The notes under the pieces: model-generated | What the model was told of the DNA's origin: nothing | The model's input: only the letters and a program-made list of their open reading frames with translations | The model's database searches: none | NCBI RefSeq assembly: GCF_041060425.1 | Contig: NZ_JAULBC010000006.1 | Location: forward strand, 186,001 to 250,000 | DNA length: 64,000 nucleotides | Origin: Danxiaibacter flavus | GTDB taxonomy: Bacteria; Bacteroidota; Bacteroidia; Chitinophagales; Chitinophagaceae | Direction: 5' to 3' | Made by a program: the position numbers and the translations under genes | In this document: positions 25,391 through 34,335 of the stretch, in pieces | Layout of the letters: each line of letters opens with the position of its first letter | Position numbering within the stretch: the first letter of the stretch is position 1

Positions 25391-26617
25391 TTATTTCCCG
25401 AAATAAACAGAAGCAATCACAAACGCTATTACAGATACCACCATTCCAAACATGAATACATTGTAAGAAATACGCAGCATCCGGTATTTTTTGCCGAGTA
25501 CAGTTCCCTGGGAATATACATCCTTAATAAGACTCCCATACAGAAACTCCCGGTCGTTCATCATATGCAACATGCCATCTGTATATTCTTCCAGGTTCAT
25601 GCGGTAAAAATTACCAAAGAAGAGGAGGTTTACTTTTTTTTGCCTGATATCTTCCGGCGTAAAAGTGCCGGAAGGAATTTTTGGCCTTGTTGCAATAATT
25701 GAAAACACCGTGGTTATAACGCAGACTGCTAAAAGCATCACCGATGGAATAGTAAGGTGCGGATAATCTTCAATTTTCCTCAACAGCACACTCAGTAATA
25801 CTGAAATGATAATAGAGTTGGTTGAAATCATTATGTGTGCCTTGCTGTCCGCCATGTCGCTCAGGCGTTGCTGATTGTTGGATGTAATGCGGAACATCGT
25901 TTCAATTCCGCGTTCAGGCCTGTCGTTTTTTTCTTTCTTGTTCTTATGACCTTGCTCTTTCTCGTCTTTAACCGGCGTCAGTATTGTTTTTTCAGTGATT
26001 TGTTCCGAAGCATTTTCTTCTTTCGCTTCTATTTTATGCATTAACTTTTCCAGGTTCTGTTGTTTTGTATCCGAAAGAAGCAATCGGCAATAATCTGTGT
26101 GATATTGATGTTGCTGCAGGAAAAGCACAGTTTTTCTATTCCACTCGTCTTTGCCGATATCGGCGTTATGAAATGCCATATATTCTTTTCGCAACAGCTT
26201 ATTCACTTTTCCAAAATCTTCTGTTCCCAGGTGAAAAAGGTCTGCGTCGCAAACAATTTTTTCCAGCAAAGTTTCCGGCCGTTGAGGCATTTTAGTAGCC
26301 AGGATACATTTTTTTACTTTTTGGATCGTACCCTCGTCAACGGACGTTTTCTGTAAAAAGTCTGCTGCCAGCTGCGCGCCTGCTGCTTCGTGATCCCCTG
26401 GTTGGATGTAATAACCTGCATCGTGAAACCAGGCGGCGGCAACCACAATAAAAAAATCCTCGTCCGATAACTGATAATGATTGGCAATTTCCTTTGCAGC
26501 TGTAACTACCCTTTCGGTGTGCTGCATATTGTGATACACCAGCTTTTCGTCGGGGTGTTCCGTAAAAAAAGTAGTGGCAAATTGTTTGGCCTGTTCTAAT
26601 AACTGCTGATAATTCAT
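25391..26617 (-). CDS. HD phosphohydrolase fused to Pycsar effector-like transmembrane domain (PycTM)
   Basis: The 408-residue protein has two parts. The N-terminal HD domain (about 1-180) has His33 in HNMQHTERV, His65-Asp66 in AAWFHDAGYY, HEAAG near residue 76 and the distal Asp in VCDADLFHL. These are the metal ligands expected for a phosphohydrolase of nucleotides or (p)ppGpp-like molecules. After a charged linker (about 195-235), residues 240-408 match the PycTM/DUF5706 domain: FRITSNNQQRLSDMADSKA, hydrophobic segments at about 263-280 and 290-308, and a last one at 388-406. In Pycsar defence, PycTM proteins are membrane effectors activated by cCMP or cUMP. No cyclase is adjacent. It is the first gene of the ppk1 run, so a housekeeping signalling role is equally possible. 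Confidence 0.85.
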   Translation of the reverse strand: MNYQQLLEQAKQFATTFFTEHPDEKLVYHNMQHTERVVTAAKEIANHYQLSDEDFFIVVAAAWFHDAGYYIQPGDHEAAGAQLAADFLQKTSVDEGTIQKVKKCILATKMPQRPETLLEKIVCDADLFHLGTEDFGKVNKLLRKEYMAFHNADIGKDEWNRKTVLFLQQHQYHTDYCRLLLSDTKQQNLEKLMHKIEAKEENASEQITEKTILTPVKDEKEQGHKNKKEKNDRPERGIETMFRITSNNQQRLSDMADSKAHIMISTNSIIISVLLSVLLRKIEDYPHLTIPSVMLLAVCVITTVFSIIATRPKIPSGTFTPEDIRQKKVNLLFFGNFYRMNLEEYTDGMLHMMNDREFLYGSLIKDVYSQGTVLGKKYRMLRISYNVFMFGMVVSVIAFVIASVYFGK

Positions 26618-27257
26618 TACTTCCGATAATTATTATTATGAATATAATGCATGTTCACCTGGAAAGGAAATTCCGCAACGCTTGTTCCCCGCCTGCATTT
26701 TTACTGTGATAATTTAACTGCTGTTTACCTAAAGGTGCGCAAACCGGCAAAAACAAAGGCATCGCTAAGAAACAACATTGAAACGTAATATTATAAATTG
26801 ATCTTAATCCAATTTTTTACAACATGAAATTTGACAATAAAATGAATAGTTTATACTACAGTTAGCCTTTGATGGTGAAAGTGTTGCAAAGATAATCATG
26901 CGAACTTTATAAGTACAATTTTGTGCTATAATGTTTTTGCAGTTCCAAAACATTGGCTGCGTTGTCTTGTGTTGATGGTGAATTAGTTTAATATGATGGT
27001 TGGTGACCGGGTTACAAGTAGCCAATTACCTTTATTTTTTTGATTTTAAGTTACTTATCGATAAACAGACAGCTGATAATTGAAGTAGTTTCTTATTTTT
27101 GAAGCCTCTTTGTTTGTTGAAATTAAAAGTATTATAATTTACTGCCAACAATCAGGCATCTATTGGAATAATTCCTTACCTTGAAAAAATGCTTCTAAGG
27201 TAATTTCAGCAAAGTTTAGAAACGTAATTAAACCTATAGCTATGAACAACTGCACTT
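26618..27257. other. Divergent 640-bp intergenic region
   Basis: This AT-rich gap separates the ppk1 operon (minus) from the Hpt-LytTR pair (plus). The only signal I can point to is TATTTTTG near 27094-27101, a match to the -7 consensus about 160 bp upstream of the Hpt gene. No repeats, RNA genes or coding frames are convincing. Confidence 0.4.
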
Positions 27258-27611
27258 ATGATCAAGCAATTATTGAATAAGGAAGCCTTAAATGTCTATT
27301 TCGATAACGATTATGGCATAGCCTTAAGTGTGTTAAAGATTTTTATTGATGAGATATTGCCCGAAACGTATTCGCTCTTATCCGTAACCGGTGAGGATGA
27401 TGTAATGCAGATCGTGCATAAGATAAAACCCTCGTACAGAATGATTGGCCTGAGATCATTTGCCGGAGCACTTGAAACAATTGAAGAGAATTGCGACAAA
27501 GGCAACTACGGCAAAGTCAAAGGTATGATTGGTGATTTTATGAGTGAACTTAATTCAGTAAAACCCCTGATACTGGACGAATTTACTCATCTGTCAAAAT
27601 TGTATAAGTAG
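27258..27611 (+). CDS. Histidine phosphotransfer (Hpt) domain protein
   Basis: The 117-residue single-domain protein is a helical Hpt module. The phosphorylatable His54 lies in MQIVHKIKPSYRMIGL, which fits the H-x-x-K-x6-G-L pattern of the family, and helices before and after match a four-helix bundle (ALSVLKIFIDEILPETYSLL, RSFAGALETIEENC). It would relay phosphate between hybrid histidine kinases and a response regulator. Its stop is one base before the start of a LytTR response regulator, so the two are surely co-translated, and that regulator is the natural partner. No histidine kinase is in the neighbourhood. Confidence 0.85.
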   Translation: MIKQLLNKEALNVYFDNDYGIALSVLKIFIDEILPETYSLLSVTGEDDVMQIVHKIKPSYRMIGLRSFAGALETIEENCDKGNYGKVKGMIGDFMSELNSVKPLILDEFTHLSKLYK

Positions 27612-27612
27612 T

Positions 27613-28302
27613 ATGGATCTGAGATGTATTATTGTGGATGACGATAAGATATCATTATTGCATCTGCAACGTTTAATAGAGCAGGAACCTTACCTATCCC
27701 TTAGTGGAGCTTTTACCGGTGCTGAAGAAGCATCCGCTTACCTTGTCGAAAACGTGGTGGATCTTATCTTCCTCGATATTGAAATGCCCGGAATTAATGG
27801 CTTTCAGTTGCTGGACACATTGTCTTATATGCCGCATGTTATCTTAACTACTTCTAAAACGGAGTATGCTTTTACAGCGTTTCAATACAACGTAACAGAT
27901 TACCTGAAAAAGCCTCTCACAAAGCCTCGTTTTAAGGAGGCGCTTGAAAAGGTTAAGCCTTCATTACCCAAACACAAAAGCGCAACCGTTAGCGACCTGT
28001 TCATAAAAACAGATGGCCGCCTGATACGTTTGCATGATAACGAAATACTTTTTGTTGAGGCCCTGGGTGACTACGTGAAATTTGTTACAGAGAACAATAA
28101 GTACCATCTTTCACTAACCACGCTGAAAAGTATAGAAGAGAAGCTTAACGGCGATATTTTTTTGAAAGTGCATCGTTCGTATATCATCAATACCAAAAAG
28201 ATCAATGATATAGAAGATAATTCCATTGTGATTGGTAAACATGTTATTCCTATAAGTAAAAGTCACCGCAAACGTGTAATGGATAAGCTGAATATTGTTT
28301 AG
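27613..28302 (+). CDS. LytTR-family response regulator
   Basis: The 229-residue protein has a receiver domain (about 1-118) with the acidic pocket Asp9-Asp11 (CIIVDDDKIS), phosphoacceptor Asp55 (LIFLDIEMPGINGFQL), the switch Thr/Ser (ILTTSKTEYAF) and Lys in DYLKKPL. Residues about 125-229 form a LytTR DNA-binding domain (IRLHDNEILFVEALGDYVKF, LKVHRSYIINTKKINDI, VIPISKSHRKRVMDKL). It is probably phosphorylated by the Hpt protein encoded just upstream. The downstream KAS III gene (412 bp away) is a possible target but nothing proves this. Confidence 0.93.
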   Translation: MDLRCIIVDDDKISLLHLQRLIEQEPYLSLSGAFTGAEEASAYLVENVVDLIFLDIEMPGINGFQLLDTLSYMPHVILTTSKTEYAFTAFQYNVTDYLKKPLTKPRFKEALEKVKPSLPKHKSATVSDLFIKTDGRLIRLHDNEILFVEALGDYVKFVTENNKYHLSLTTLKSIEEKLNGDIFLKVHRSYIINTKKINDIEDNSIVIGKHVIPISKSHRKRVMDKLNIV

Positions 28303-28551
28303 GTCCAGAAACCTGAACTTATCAAATACAAACGACCCTTTTATTTATCTCCGCAATATCCGATATCCTTGCATAAGCCCTCATTCAACGGTGAAAAATT
28401 CCATTTAACGACAATATCCTTTTGTTCAACGAAATTGAATCCAATTCGCATTCCCGGTCTGTATTTTCGATAAAGAATTTACAACATAAAACAAATATGT
28501 TTAATAGTTAAGTTGTATTCTTTAAACATTTTCCTATTACTTACAAATATA

Positions 28552-28587
28552 AAAATGCGGTGTTTTTTACGCCGCATTTTGCTTTTC
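28552..28587 (+). terminator. Hairpin terminator after the Hpt-LytTR pair
   Basis: A 9-bp stem (AAAATGCGG at 28552-28560, CCGCATTTT at 28572-28580) with an 11-nt loop precedes GCTTTT. It lies 250 bp after the LytTR stop, in the 28303-28714 gap that otherwise shows no recognisable element. Confidence 0.6.
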
Positions 28588-28714
28588 CATACATTAAGCC
28601 ATGCTTACAGGTGTTTGGTTAAAAATAAAATTAAGGATGCTGCCGACAATTGGCTAAATTGGGCAAAATCACAGGTATTTTCACCTAACCAACTGACCTG
28701 TGATAGGTAGATAT

Positions 28715-29791
28715 ATGCATAATATAAGATCTGTATTCGTAGCTACCGGAAGCTATATCCCGGAACTTAAAGTACATAATGCTCATTTTTTAAATCACCA
28801 GTTTTGTGAAAAAGACGGCTCACTGGTATTAAAAGAAAATAGCCACGTAATTGAAAAGTTTAAGGAAATAACGGAAATTGAATGCAGGCGATATGCGAGT
28901 GACGACCAAAGTGCTTCTGTACTTGGGTATCTCGCGGCAAAAAATGCACTCAATAGCTCAAATATTGACAAAGAAACGCTCGACTACATAATAGTCGCAC
29001 ATAATTTTGGTGATGTAGCAAAGGATTCTAACCGTTCAGATATAGTGCCTTCTTTGGCGTCAAGGATAAAACGGTTATTGCAAATTAAAAACCCGGATTG
29101 CGTCGGTTATGATCTGGCGTTTGGATGTCCGGGCTGGGTAGAAGCACTAATTCAGGCCAACTATTATATCCGTTCGGGAGATGCACGTCGTTGTCTGGTA
29201 ATCGGCACAGAAACATTGTCCCGCGTTATAGATCCGCACGACCGCGATTCCATGCTATATGCTGATGGGGGGGCTGCTGCTATCCTGGAAGCATCAACAT
29301 CCGGTGATGCAGGTATAATAGCACACAAAACACAAACGCACGCTATTGATCATGCGCTTTTACTTAAGATGGATAAGTCCTATCACTCAGACAAGTCGCA
29401 AAGCCAGAACATATATCTTAAAATGAATGGCAGAAAACTGTATGAGTTCGCGCTGAACCAGGTGCCGCTTGTAATAAAATCATTGCTTGACAAAGCTGGT
29501 GTGCCATTGACGGATATTAAAAAAGTGATCATTCACCAGGCAAACGGGAAAATGGACGACGCTATCCTGCAGCGATTGTTCAAGCTCTATAATGTTGAAC
29601 AGATTCCTAAAGGAATTATGCCAATGACTATTTCATGGCTTGGTAACAGTTCCGTGGCAACGGTCCCAACTTTACTGGATCTGCTCATGAAAAATGAGAT
29701 AGAGGGGCAGGCAGTTACTAAAGGCGATAAAGTTTTAATTGCATCAGTTGGCGCAGGTATGAATATTAATGCGTTGATTTACCAGTTTTAA
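28715..29791 (+). CDS. 3-oxoacyl-ACP synthase III-like (FabH/KAS III family)
   Basis: From the ATG at 28715 the protein has 358 residues (a GTG at 28700 is less likely). The thiolase-fold catalytic triad is present: Cys138 in LAFGCPGWVEAL, His in KKVIIHQANGKMDD, and Asn in SWLGNSSVATVPTLL. Also seen are the N-terminal VFVATGSYIPELKV and the glycine-rich end LIASVGAGMNINALIY. KAS III enzymes condense an acyl-CoA with malonyl-ACP, and paralogues make alkyl-quinolones, olefins or other specialised products. It is alone, without fab genes or an ACP nearby, so it is more likely an accessory KAS III than the primary FabH. Confidence 0.88.
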   Translation: MHNIRSVFVATGSYIPELKVHNAHFLNHQFCEKDGSLVLKENSHVIEKFKEITEIECRRYASDDQSASVLGYLAAKNALNSSNIDKETLDYIIVAHNFGDVAKDSNRSDIVPSLASRIKRLLQIKNPDCVGYDLAFGCPGWVEALIQANYYIRSGDARRCLVIGTETLSRVIDPHDRDSMLYADGGAAAILEASTSGDAGIIAHKTQTHAIDHALLLKMDKSYHSDKSQSQNIYLKMNGRKLYEFALNQVPLVIKSLLDKAGVPLTDIKKVIIHQANGKMDDAILQRLFKLYNVEQIPKGIMPMTISWLGNSSVATVPTLLDLLMKNEIEGQAVTKGDKVLIASVGAGMNINALIYQF

Positions 29792-30065
29792 AATTTTATG
29801 CTTAAGTACATTTCTATTATTAAAACCTGAACAATAGATAATTAATGCCATTGCCAAATTGGGTTAGTGCTACGGTTTGCCGGCGTTGTTAATATTTATT
29901 GTCCAACATTAACGTCTTTGAAATAATTGTAAAGTAGATTTATACGTGTCATTTGACTACCTTCACATTTGAATTAGCCACACAATTGATAAAAGGGGCA
30001 TTTGCGAAATAACGATTGTCTGTTTTGCAATTACTAATTGCGGTTATTTTTTCACCTTAATAGAA

Positions 30066-30518
30066 ATGAACATGGTTCTTTTTGTAACCGGCCTAACGCC
30101 CGATATGGATGATATCGATTTGAAGGAAATGTTTGAATTGTACGGCGAAGTTGCCTCTGCAAGAGTCGTGCTGGACAAAATGACCAAGAAAAGCCGTGGC
30201 TTTGGTTTTGTTGAAATGCCCAATAAGGAAGAGGCACTCGAGGCAATAAATTTATTGGATGGTGTTGGCCTTGGCCGTAAAGTAATGTCCGTTCAGGAAT
30301 CAGAAGAGCGCAAGCCTGGTTTTGGCGGCAATTCTGGCAACAGGGATAACTTCAACCGGAATTTCGGTAACAGGGATAACCGCGGCGGAGATCGAAACGA
30401 TAGGGGCGGAGGCGACAGAAACAACCGCGGCAATTGGAGAGACAGGAATGACAGAAACGACAGGGGTGACAGAGGCAACCGAGGAAACTGGAGAGACAAT
30501 GACGACAGGCGATATTAG
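30066..30518 (+). CDS. RNA-binding protein (single RRM with Gly/Arg/Asp-rich tail)
   Basis: The 150-residue protein has one RRM (about 1-78) with RNP2-like MVLFVTGL and RNP1 KSRGFGFVEM. The rest (about 85-150) is a low-complexity tail of repeated NRDN, NRGG and DRND units, similar to RGG-like regions that add unspecific RNA binding or phase separation. Such small RRM proteins are common in Bacteroidota and act as global post-transcriptional regulators or cold-shock-type chaperones. The start codon is the first ATG, 4 bp after an in-frame stop. A terminator follows at 30588. Confidence 0.95.
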   Translation: MNMVLFVTGLTPDMDDIDLKEMFELYGEVASARVVLDKMTKKSRGFGFVEMPNKEEALEAINLLDGVGLGRKVMSVQESEERKPGFGGNSGNRDNFNRNFGNRDNRGGDRNDRGGGDRNNRGNWRDRNDRNDRGDRGNRGNWRDNDDRRY

Positions 30519-30587
30519 TCTGTAGAACTGTCTAGTTCAGTCGATTGTTCTGTTTGATTGTAGAATCCACTAAAAAGATTGTTTTAT

Positions 30588-30615
30588 AAAAAAGCTCACT
30601 TTGTGGGCTTTTTTT
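30588..30615 (+). terminator. Intrinsic terminator of the RRM gene
   Basis: The stem AAAAAGCTCAC/GTGGGCTTTTT closes a 3-nt loop and ends in a run of seven T, 70 bp after the RRM stop codon. Confidence 0.85.
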
Positions 30616-30785
30616 ATGCCCATATACATAGGGGGGCTTTACAGAAAATGTAATTGAGGGCTGAAAAAATAACCTGGTCGAATTTTCTAAAAGCCAGATC
30701 CAATATAGGTTTGCATCCGGTTGGTTGTAAATATTTCAGAGAAAAGATTTACAGCTTTACAAACTTCTGGTTGATATAGGTTAGC

Positions 30786-30815
30786 AAGGGCCCGATTTTC
30801 ATCGGGGCCTTTTTT
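30786..30815 (+). terminator. Second hairpin terminator
   Basis: AAGGGCCCGAT at 30786-30796 pairs with ATCGGGGCCTT at 30801-30811 with one mismatch, followed by T6. The only sequence between it and the previous terminator is about 170 bp without an open reading frame, so it may end a short untranslated RNA. Confidence 0.7.
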
Positions 30816-30928
30816 AATTTTATGAACATTACAAAGACTATTTGCTACGCAGATAACTGATGTTGTATTGTTAATTATGGTTGGCTACCATTGAAGTTGC
30901 TTCTGTTTCGCTTTTGCTGAAGGGTACT

Positions 30929-31049
30929 CATCGTCATTTCGATGATAGGAGAAATCTCTCAAAATTGAACAGGATTGTAGAGCAAAAAATACCTCTTCCA
31001 AAATTCATCAGCATTAACTTCGTGAGACCTCTCCTGCGGGCCAATGACA
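30929..31049. repeat. REP/MITE-like inverted pair (CGTCATTTCGA ... GAGAAATCTC type)
   Basis: The left arm (30929-30960, containing CGTCATTTCGATGATAGGAG and AAATCTC) is matched in reverse complement by the right arm at 31022-31049 (GAGACCTCTCCTGC ... CAATGACA). A further left-arm copy lies at 31366-31396 (CGTCATTTCGACGATAGTAG). Similar CGTCATTTCGA/GAGATTTCTC elements are widespread in Bacteroidota. The open frame crossing 30881-31123 is within this element and is not taken as a gene. The rest of 30816-31621 also has GTCCTACGGAC-type words near 31159-31225. Confidence 0.7.
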
Positions 31050-31621
31050 GATTTCACAATAGTGACAGTTTTTCCCGTAGGGAATTAAGCTCAATAGAAA
31101 CGTTCAAATTGAGAATATCCTAACCCGTTAGGGCATTAACCAAATAAAGGGGGTTAATGTCCTACGGACAAGAAATGCCTTGTATGTTTGAGTTTTCTAT
31201 TAAACTTAAAGTCCTACGGACTATCGACGAAAAGTGTACTGCCCATCTCCTTTCGACTGTGATTAACTAAATCCCCTGTCGAGGTAACTATGCAAATGCA
31301 TTCTTTTCATTATTAGTTACAGGCTGTTACTAAAACTGCTTATGTTTATGTCGGTAATGAATACTCATCGTCATTTCGACGATAGTAGAAATCTCCCAAA
31401 ATTGAATAAGATTTAAAGCAAAAGAACTCTCCCTATTCAATCATTGAGAAAAATACAATCTGTATATTGCTTATCCGGTTTATTTTCATGAAGAAAATGC
31501 ACAAATCACGCAATCGTATCATCTTTTACTGATATTATTTTGTCAGTTCTTAGCTTCGCACTACAACGGGCAAACCTGTTGAGAAGAAGCATTTATTTTT
31601 ACCCACAATAAGAATTTTCGC

Positions 31622-33775
31622 ATGAGAAAGAAAAGTATTTTCCGCCTGGCCGCAGTACTGGGAATAGTCATTCTACACAGTTCTGCAAACGCTCAGTTGT
31701 ATAAAGACCCCAATGCACCTGTAGAAAACAGGGTAAAAGACCTTTTACAAAAGCTCAGCTTGAAAGAAAAAATTTCTTTGTTGGGATATGTTAGTCCCGC
31801 AATTGAAAGGCTTGATGTACCTGCTTATAACTGGTGGAATGAAGCATTGCATGGTGTGGCCCGCAATGGCGAAGCAACCGTTTTTCCACAGGCTATCGGG
31901 CTTGCCGCCACTTTTGATAATAACCTCGTAAACAACGTTGGTTCTGTTATCTCAACCGAAGCACGTGCAAAATACAACCTTGCAGTAAGCCAAAACAGGA
32001 GAGGGCAATATATGGGCCTCACTTTTTGGACACCTAATATCAATATTTTTCGCGACCCACGCTGGGGCAGAGGTCAGGAGACCTACGGTGAAGATCCCTT
32101 TCTTACAGCAACCATGGGCACGGCATTCGTGCAGGGACTGCAGGGAAATGATCCGCATTACCTGAAAACTGCAGCGTGTGCAAAGCATTATGCCGTTCAT
32201 AGCGGACCAGAAGCAGAGCGTGACAGTTTTAATGCCGTTATTGGAGAAAAAGATTTACGCGAAACTTACCTGTATGCTTTCAAAAAACTGGTTGACGCAA
32301 AAGTTGAGGCCGTTATGTGCGCCTACAACAGGGTAAATAATCAACCTTGCTGCACTGGCGAAAGTTTGTTGCATAATATTCTGCATAAGGAATGGAACTT
32401 CCAGGGACATGTTGTTACTGATTGCGGCGCGCTGGATGATGTGTTCTCTCAACATAAAACCTATCCCACACGGGTGGAGGTTGCAGCTGCTGCCATTAAA
32501 GCTGGCGTGGATCTTGAATGCGGTTCTATTTTACAGAGAGATGTTGAAAAGGCGATTAACCAGGGTTTGTTAACTGTTGCAGATGTTGATAATGCACTGA
32601 CTAAAACATTGGGTACTGAGTTTAAGCTCGGTTTTTTTGATGATGCATCACGTGTGCCATTCAGCCGTTATGGTGCGGATAGCGTACACAACGATCAGCA
32701 TGTAGCACTTACAAGAAAGGTCGCTGCACAAAGCATGGTACTCTTGAAAAATAATGGATTATTACCGCTGCAAAAGGAAAAATATGCTTCGATAATTGTT
32801 ACAGGTTCTAACTCATCTAACCTGGATGCATTGATGGGCAACTATCATGGAGTTACAAATAACATGGTGACATTTGCAGAAGGCATTACGAGGGCCGCTG
32901 GTCTTGCAACTGCCGTTCAGTATGACCAGGGCTGCGATTTTACCGACACAGTGCATTTTGGAGGTATTTGGGCCTCACAAAACAGTGATCTTACTATTGC
33001 AGTTGTTGGCCTGACACCGCTGCTTGAAGGCGAGGCGGGTGATGCTTTTCTTTCTGCCTCTACAGGCGACAGGCAAACATTGGGGCTGCCCAGGTCGCAG
33101 GTTGTTTTCTTAAGAAAGTTGAGGGAAGCACATAAAAAGCCTATTGTAGTTGTAATAACAGGCGGAAGCGCTATTGATGTAAAAGAGATTGAACCTTATG
33201 CTGATGCTGTGGTGATGGCATGGTATCCCGGCGAGCAGGGTGGTAATGCCTTAGCAGATGTGTTATTTGGTAATGAATCTCCCGGAGGTCGTCTTCCTGT
33301 CACATTCTACAATGCACTTTCAGATCTTCCTGCTTACCGCGACTACAATATGGCCGGAAGAACTTACCGTTATTTTAAGGGCGAGCCCCAGTATCCATTC
33401 GGTTTTGGCTTAAGCTATACAACCTTTACAAGCAAGTGGTTGCAGCAGCCCAAGAATAGTTATAGCAAAACAGAGCGCATTGATTGTACTGTTGAGGTTG
33501 CCAATACCGGCAATTATGATGGTGACGAGGTGTTGCAACTGTATGTTGAATATCCTGATATGGCTGGTATGCCAGTAAAAGAATTAAAAGCCTTTAAAAA
33601 AGTACACATTTCAAAAGGCGGCACAGCAAGCGCTAATTTAAGCTTGCCTGTATCTGAGTTGCAGAAATGGGATGTAGCCACACAAAGCTGGAAATTATAC
33701 AACGGCAGATACAATATAGTTGTTGGCAAAAATGCAAAAGAAAAAATTCTTGAAAAAAGTATTCAAATCAATTAG
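31622..33775 (+). CDS. Glycoside hydrolase family 3 (beta-glucosidase/beta-xylosidase-like)
   Basis: The 717-residue secreted protein has a signal peptide ending ANAQ (residue 25). The (beta/alpha)8 domain contains WWNEALHGVAR, FWTPNINIFRDPRWGRGQET, YGEDPFLT, CAKHYAVHSGPE and the nucleophile Asp in GHVVTDCGALDDVF. The alpha/beta sandwich domain starts near residue 365 (MVLLKNNGLLPL) and has VITGGSAID and AWYPGEQGGNALADVLFG. A C-terminal FnIII-like domain ends the protein (PFGFGLSYTTF onward). The DCGALDD and CxxC-rich segments are typical of xylosidase-like GH3 members from Bacteroidota, so xylo-oligosaccharides or glucosides are plausible substrates. It is monocistronic. Confidence 0.94.
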   Translation: MRKKSIFRLAAVLGIVILHSSANAQLYKDPNAPVENRVKDLLQKLSLKEKISLLGYVSPAIERLDVPAYNWWNEALHGVARNGEATVFPQAIGLAATFDNNLVNNVGSVISTEARAKYNLAVSQNRRGQYMGLTFWTPNINIFRDPRWGRGQETYGEDPFLTATMGTAFVQGLQGNDPHYLKTAACAKHYAVHSGPEAERDSFNAVIGEKDLRETYLYAFKKLVDAKVEAVMCAYNRVNNQPCCTGESLLHNILHKEWNFQGHVVTDCGALDDVFSQHKTYPTRVEVAAAAIKAGVDLECGSILQRDVEKAINQGLLTVADVDNALTKTLGTEFKLGFFDDASRVPFSRYGADSVHNDQHVALTRKVAAQSMVLLKNNGLLPLQKEKYASIIVTGSNSSNLDALMGNYHGVTNNMVTFAEGITRAAGLATAVQYDQGCDFTDTVHFGGIWASQNSDLTIAVVGLTPLLEGEAGDAFLSASTGDRQTLGLPRSQVVFLRKLREAHKKPIVVVITGGSAIDVKEIEPYADAVVMAWYPGEQGGNALADVLFGNESPGGRLPVTFYNALSDLPAYRDYNMAGRTYRYFKGEPQYPFGFGLSYTTFTSKWLQQPKNSYSKTERIDCTVEVANTGNYDGDEVLQLYVEYPDMAGMPVKELKAFKKVHISKGGTASANLSLPVSELQKWDVATQSWKLYNGRYNIVVGKNAKEKILEKSIQIN

Positions 33776-33910
33776 CGAAGTGGTTTTGTTGTTTTAAAAG
33801 GTTAGATGAAATATGCTATTATCTCACTAAAAGTTTGAGATAGCAATTTGGTTGGTAAGAGCAAATTAATCAGATTTGATCTTATCATGTCGATCGAACT
33901 TGATTGATGG

Positions 33911-34076
33911 AATCCCGAAGGGATGAAATTTTTATAGCAAAGCCTGGCCTATTATTTGAACCCAGAATGGGTGACATTATACTATGTCACCCATTCTGGG
34001 TTTATATATTTAGGCTTTTGCATTTCTCTATAATAATTTCATCCCCTGCCCGTCCGGTCAGGCGGGCTTCGGGATT
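33911..34076. repeat. Nested palindromic element
   Basis: Outer arms AATCCCGAAGGGATGAAATT (33911-33930) and its complement at about 34031-34076 are separated by a centre that itself holds a perfect 19-bp inverted repeat (33959-33977 with 33984-34002, loop of 6). The right outer arm is interrupted by a 22-bp GC-rich palindrome (34046-34067, containing CCCGTCCGGTCAGGCGGG) that also occurs in variant form at 4883-4910. The central hairpin followed by TTTATATATTT could also terminate the GH3 transcript. No gene is seen in 33776-34335. Confidence 0.75.
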
Positions 34077-34335
34077 TGCTTTATCGGTACTCCTCTATAT
34101 TCCGATGTAGTTTAAACTCATAGGTAATTATCATCTCAAGTGATTTTTGGTAAGTCACATCCGTTATGCTGTTGATGTTTAAATAGAGTGAAAGAATATC
34201 GCTTTTCTTATTGTTGAACTTTACTCTGACGCCCAAAACTTTGCCAGCTTTGTGTATTAACCGCTGTGTTTTCAAGCGTATCAAATGAATATTGAATGAA
34301 ACATTTTGGTTGATGTATATTCGAACCAAAAAGGC

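Noticed and set aside
25391..26617. Complete Pycsar defence system
   Set aside because: Only the PycTM-type effector half is present and no nucleotide cyclase gene is nearby; context is a polyphosphate operon.
30881..31123. 80-codon frame between the RRM and GH3 genes
   Set aside because: It lies within a REP-like inverted element; no start signal or protein motif.
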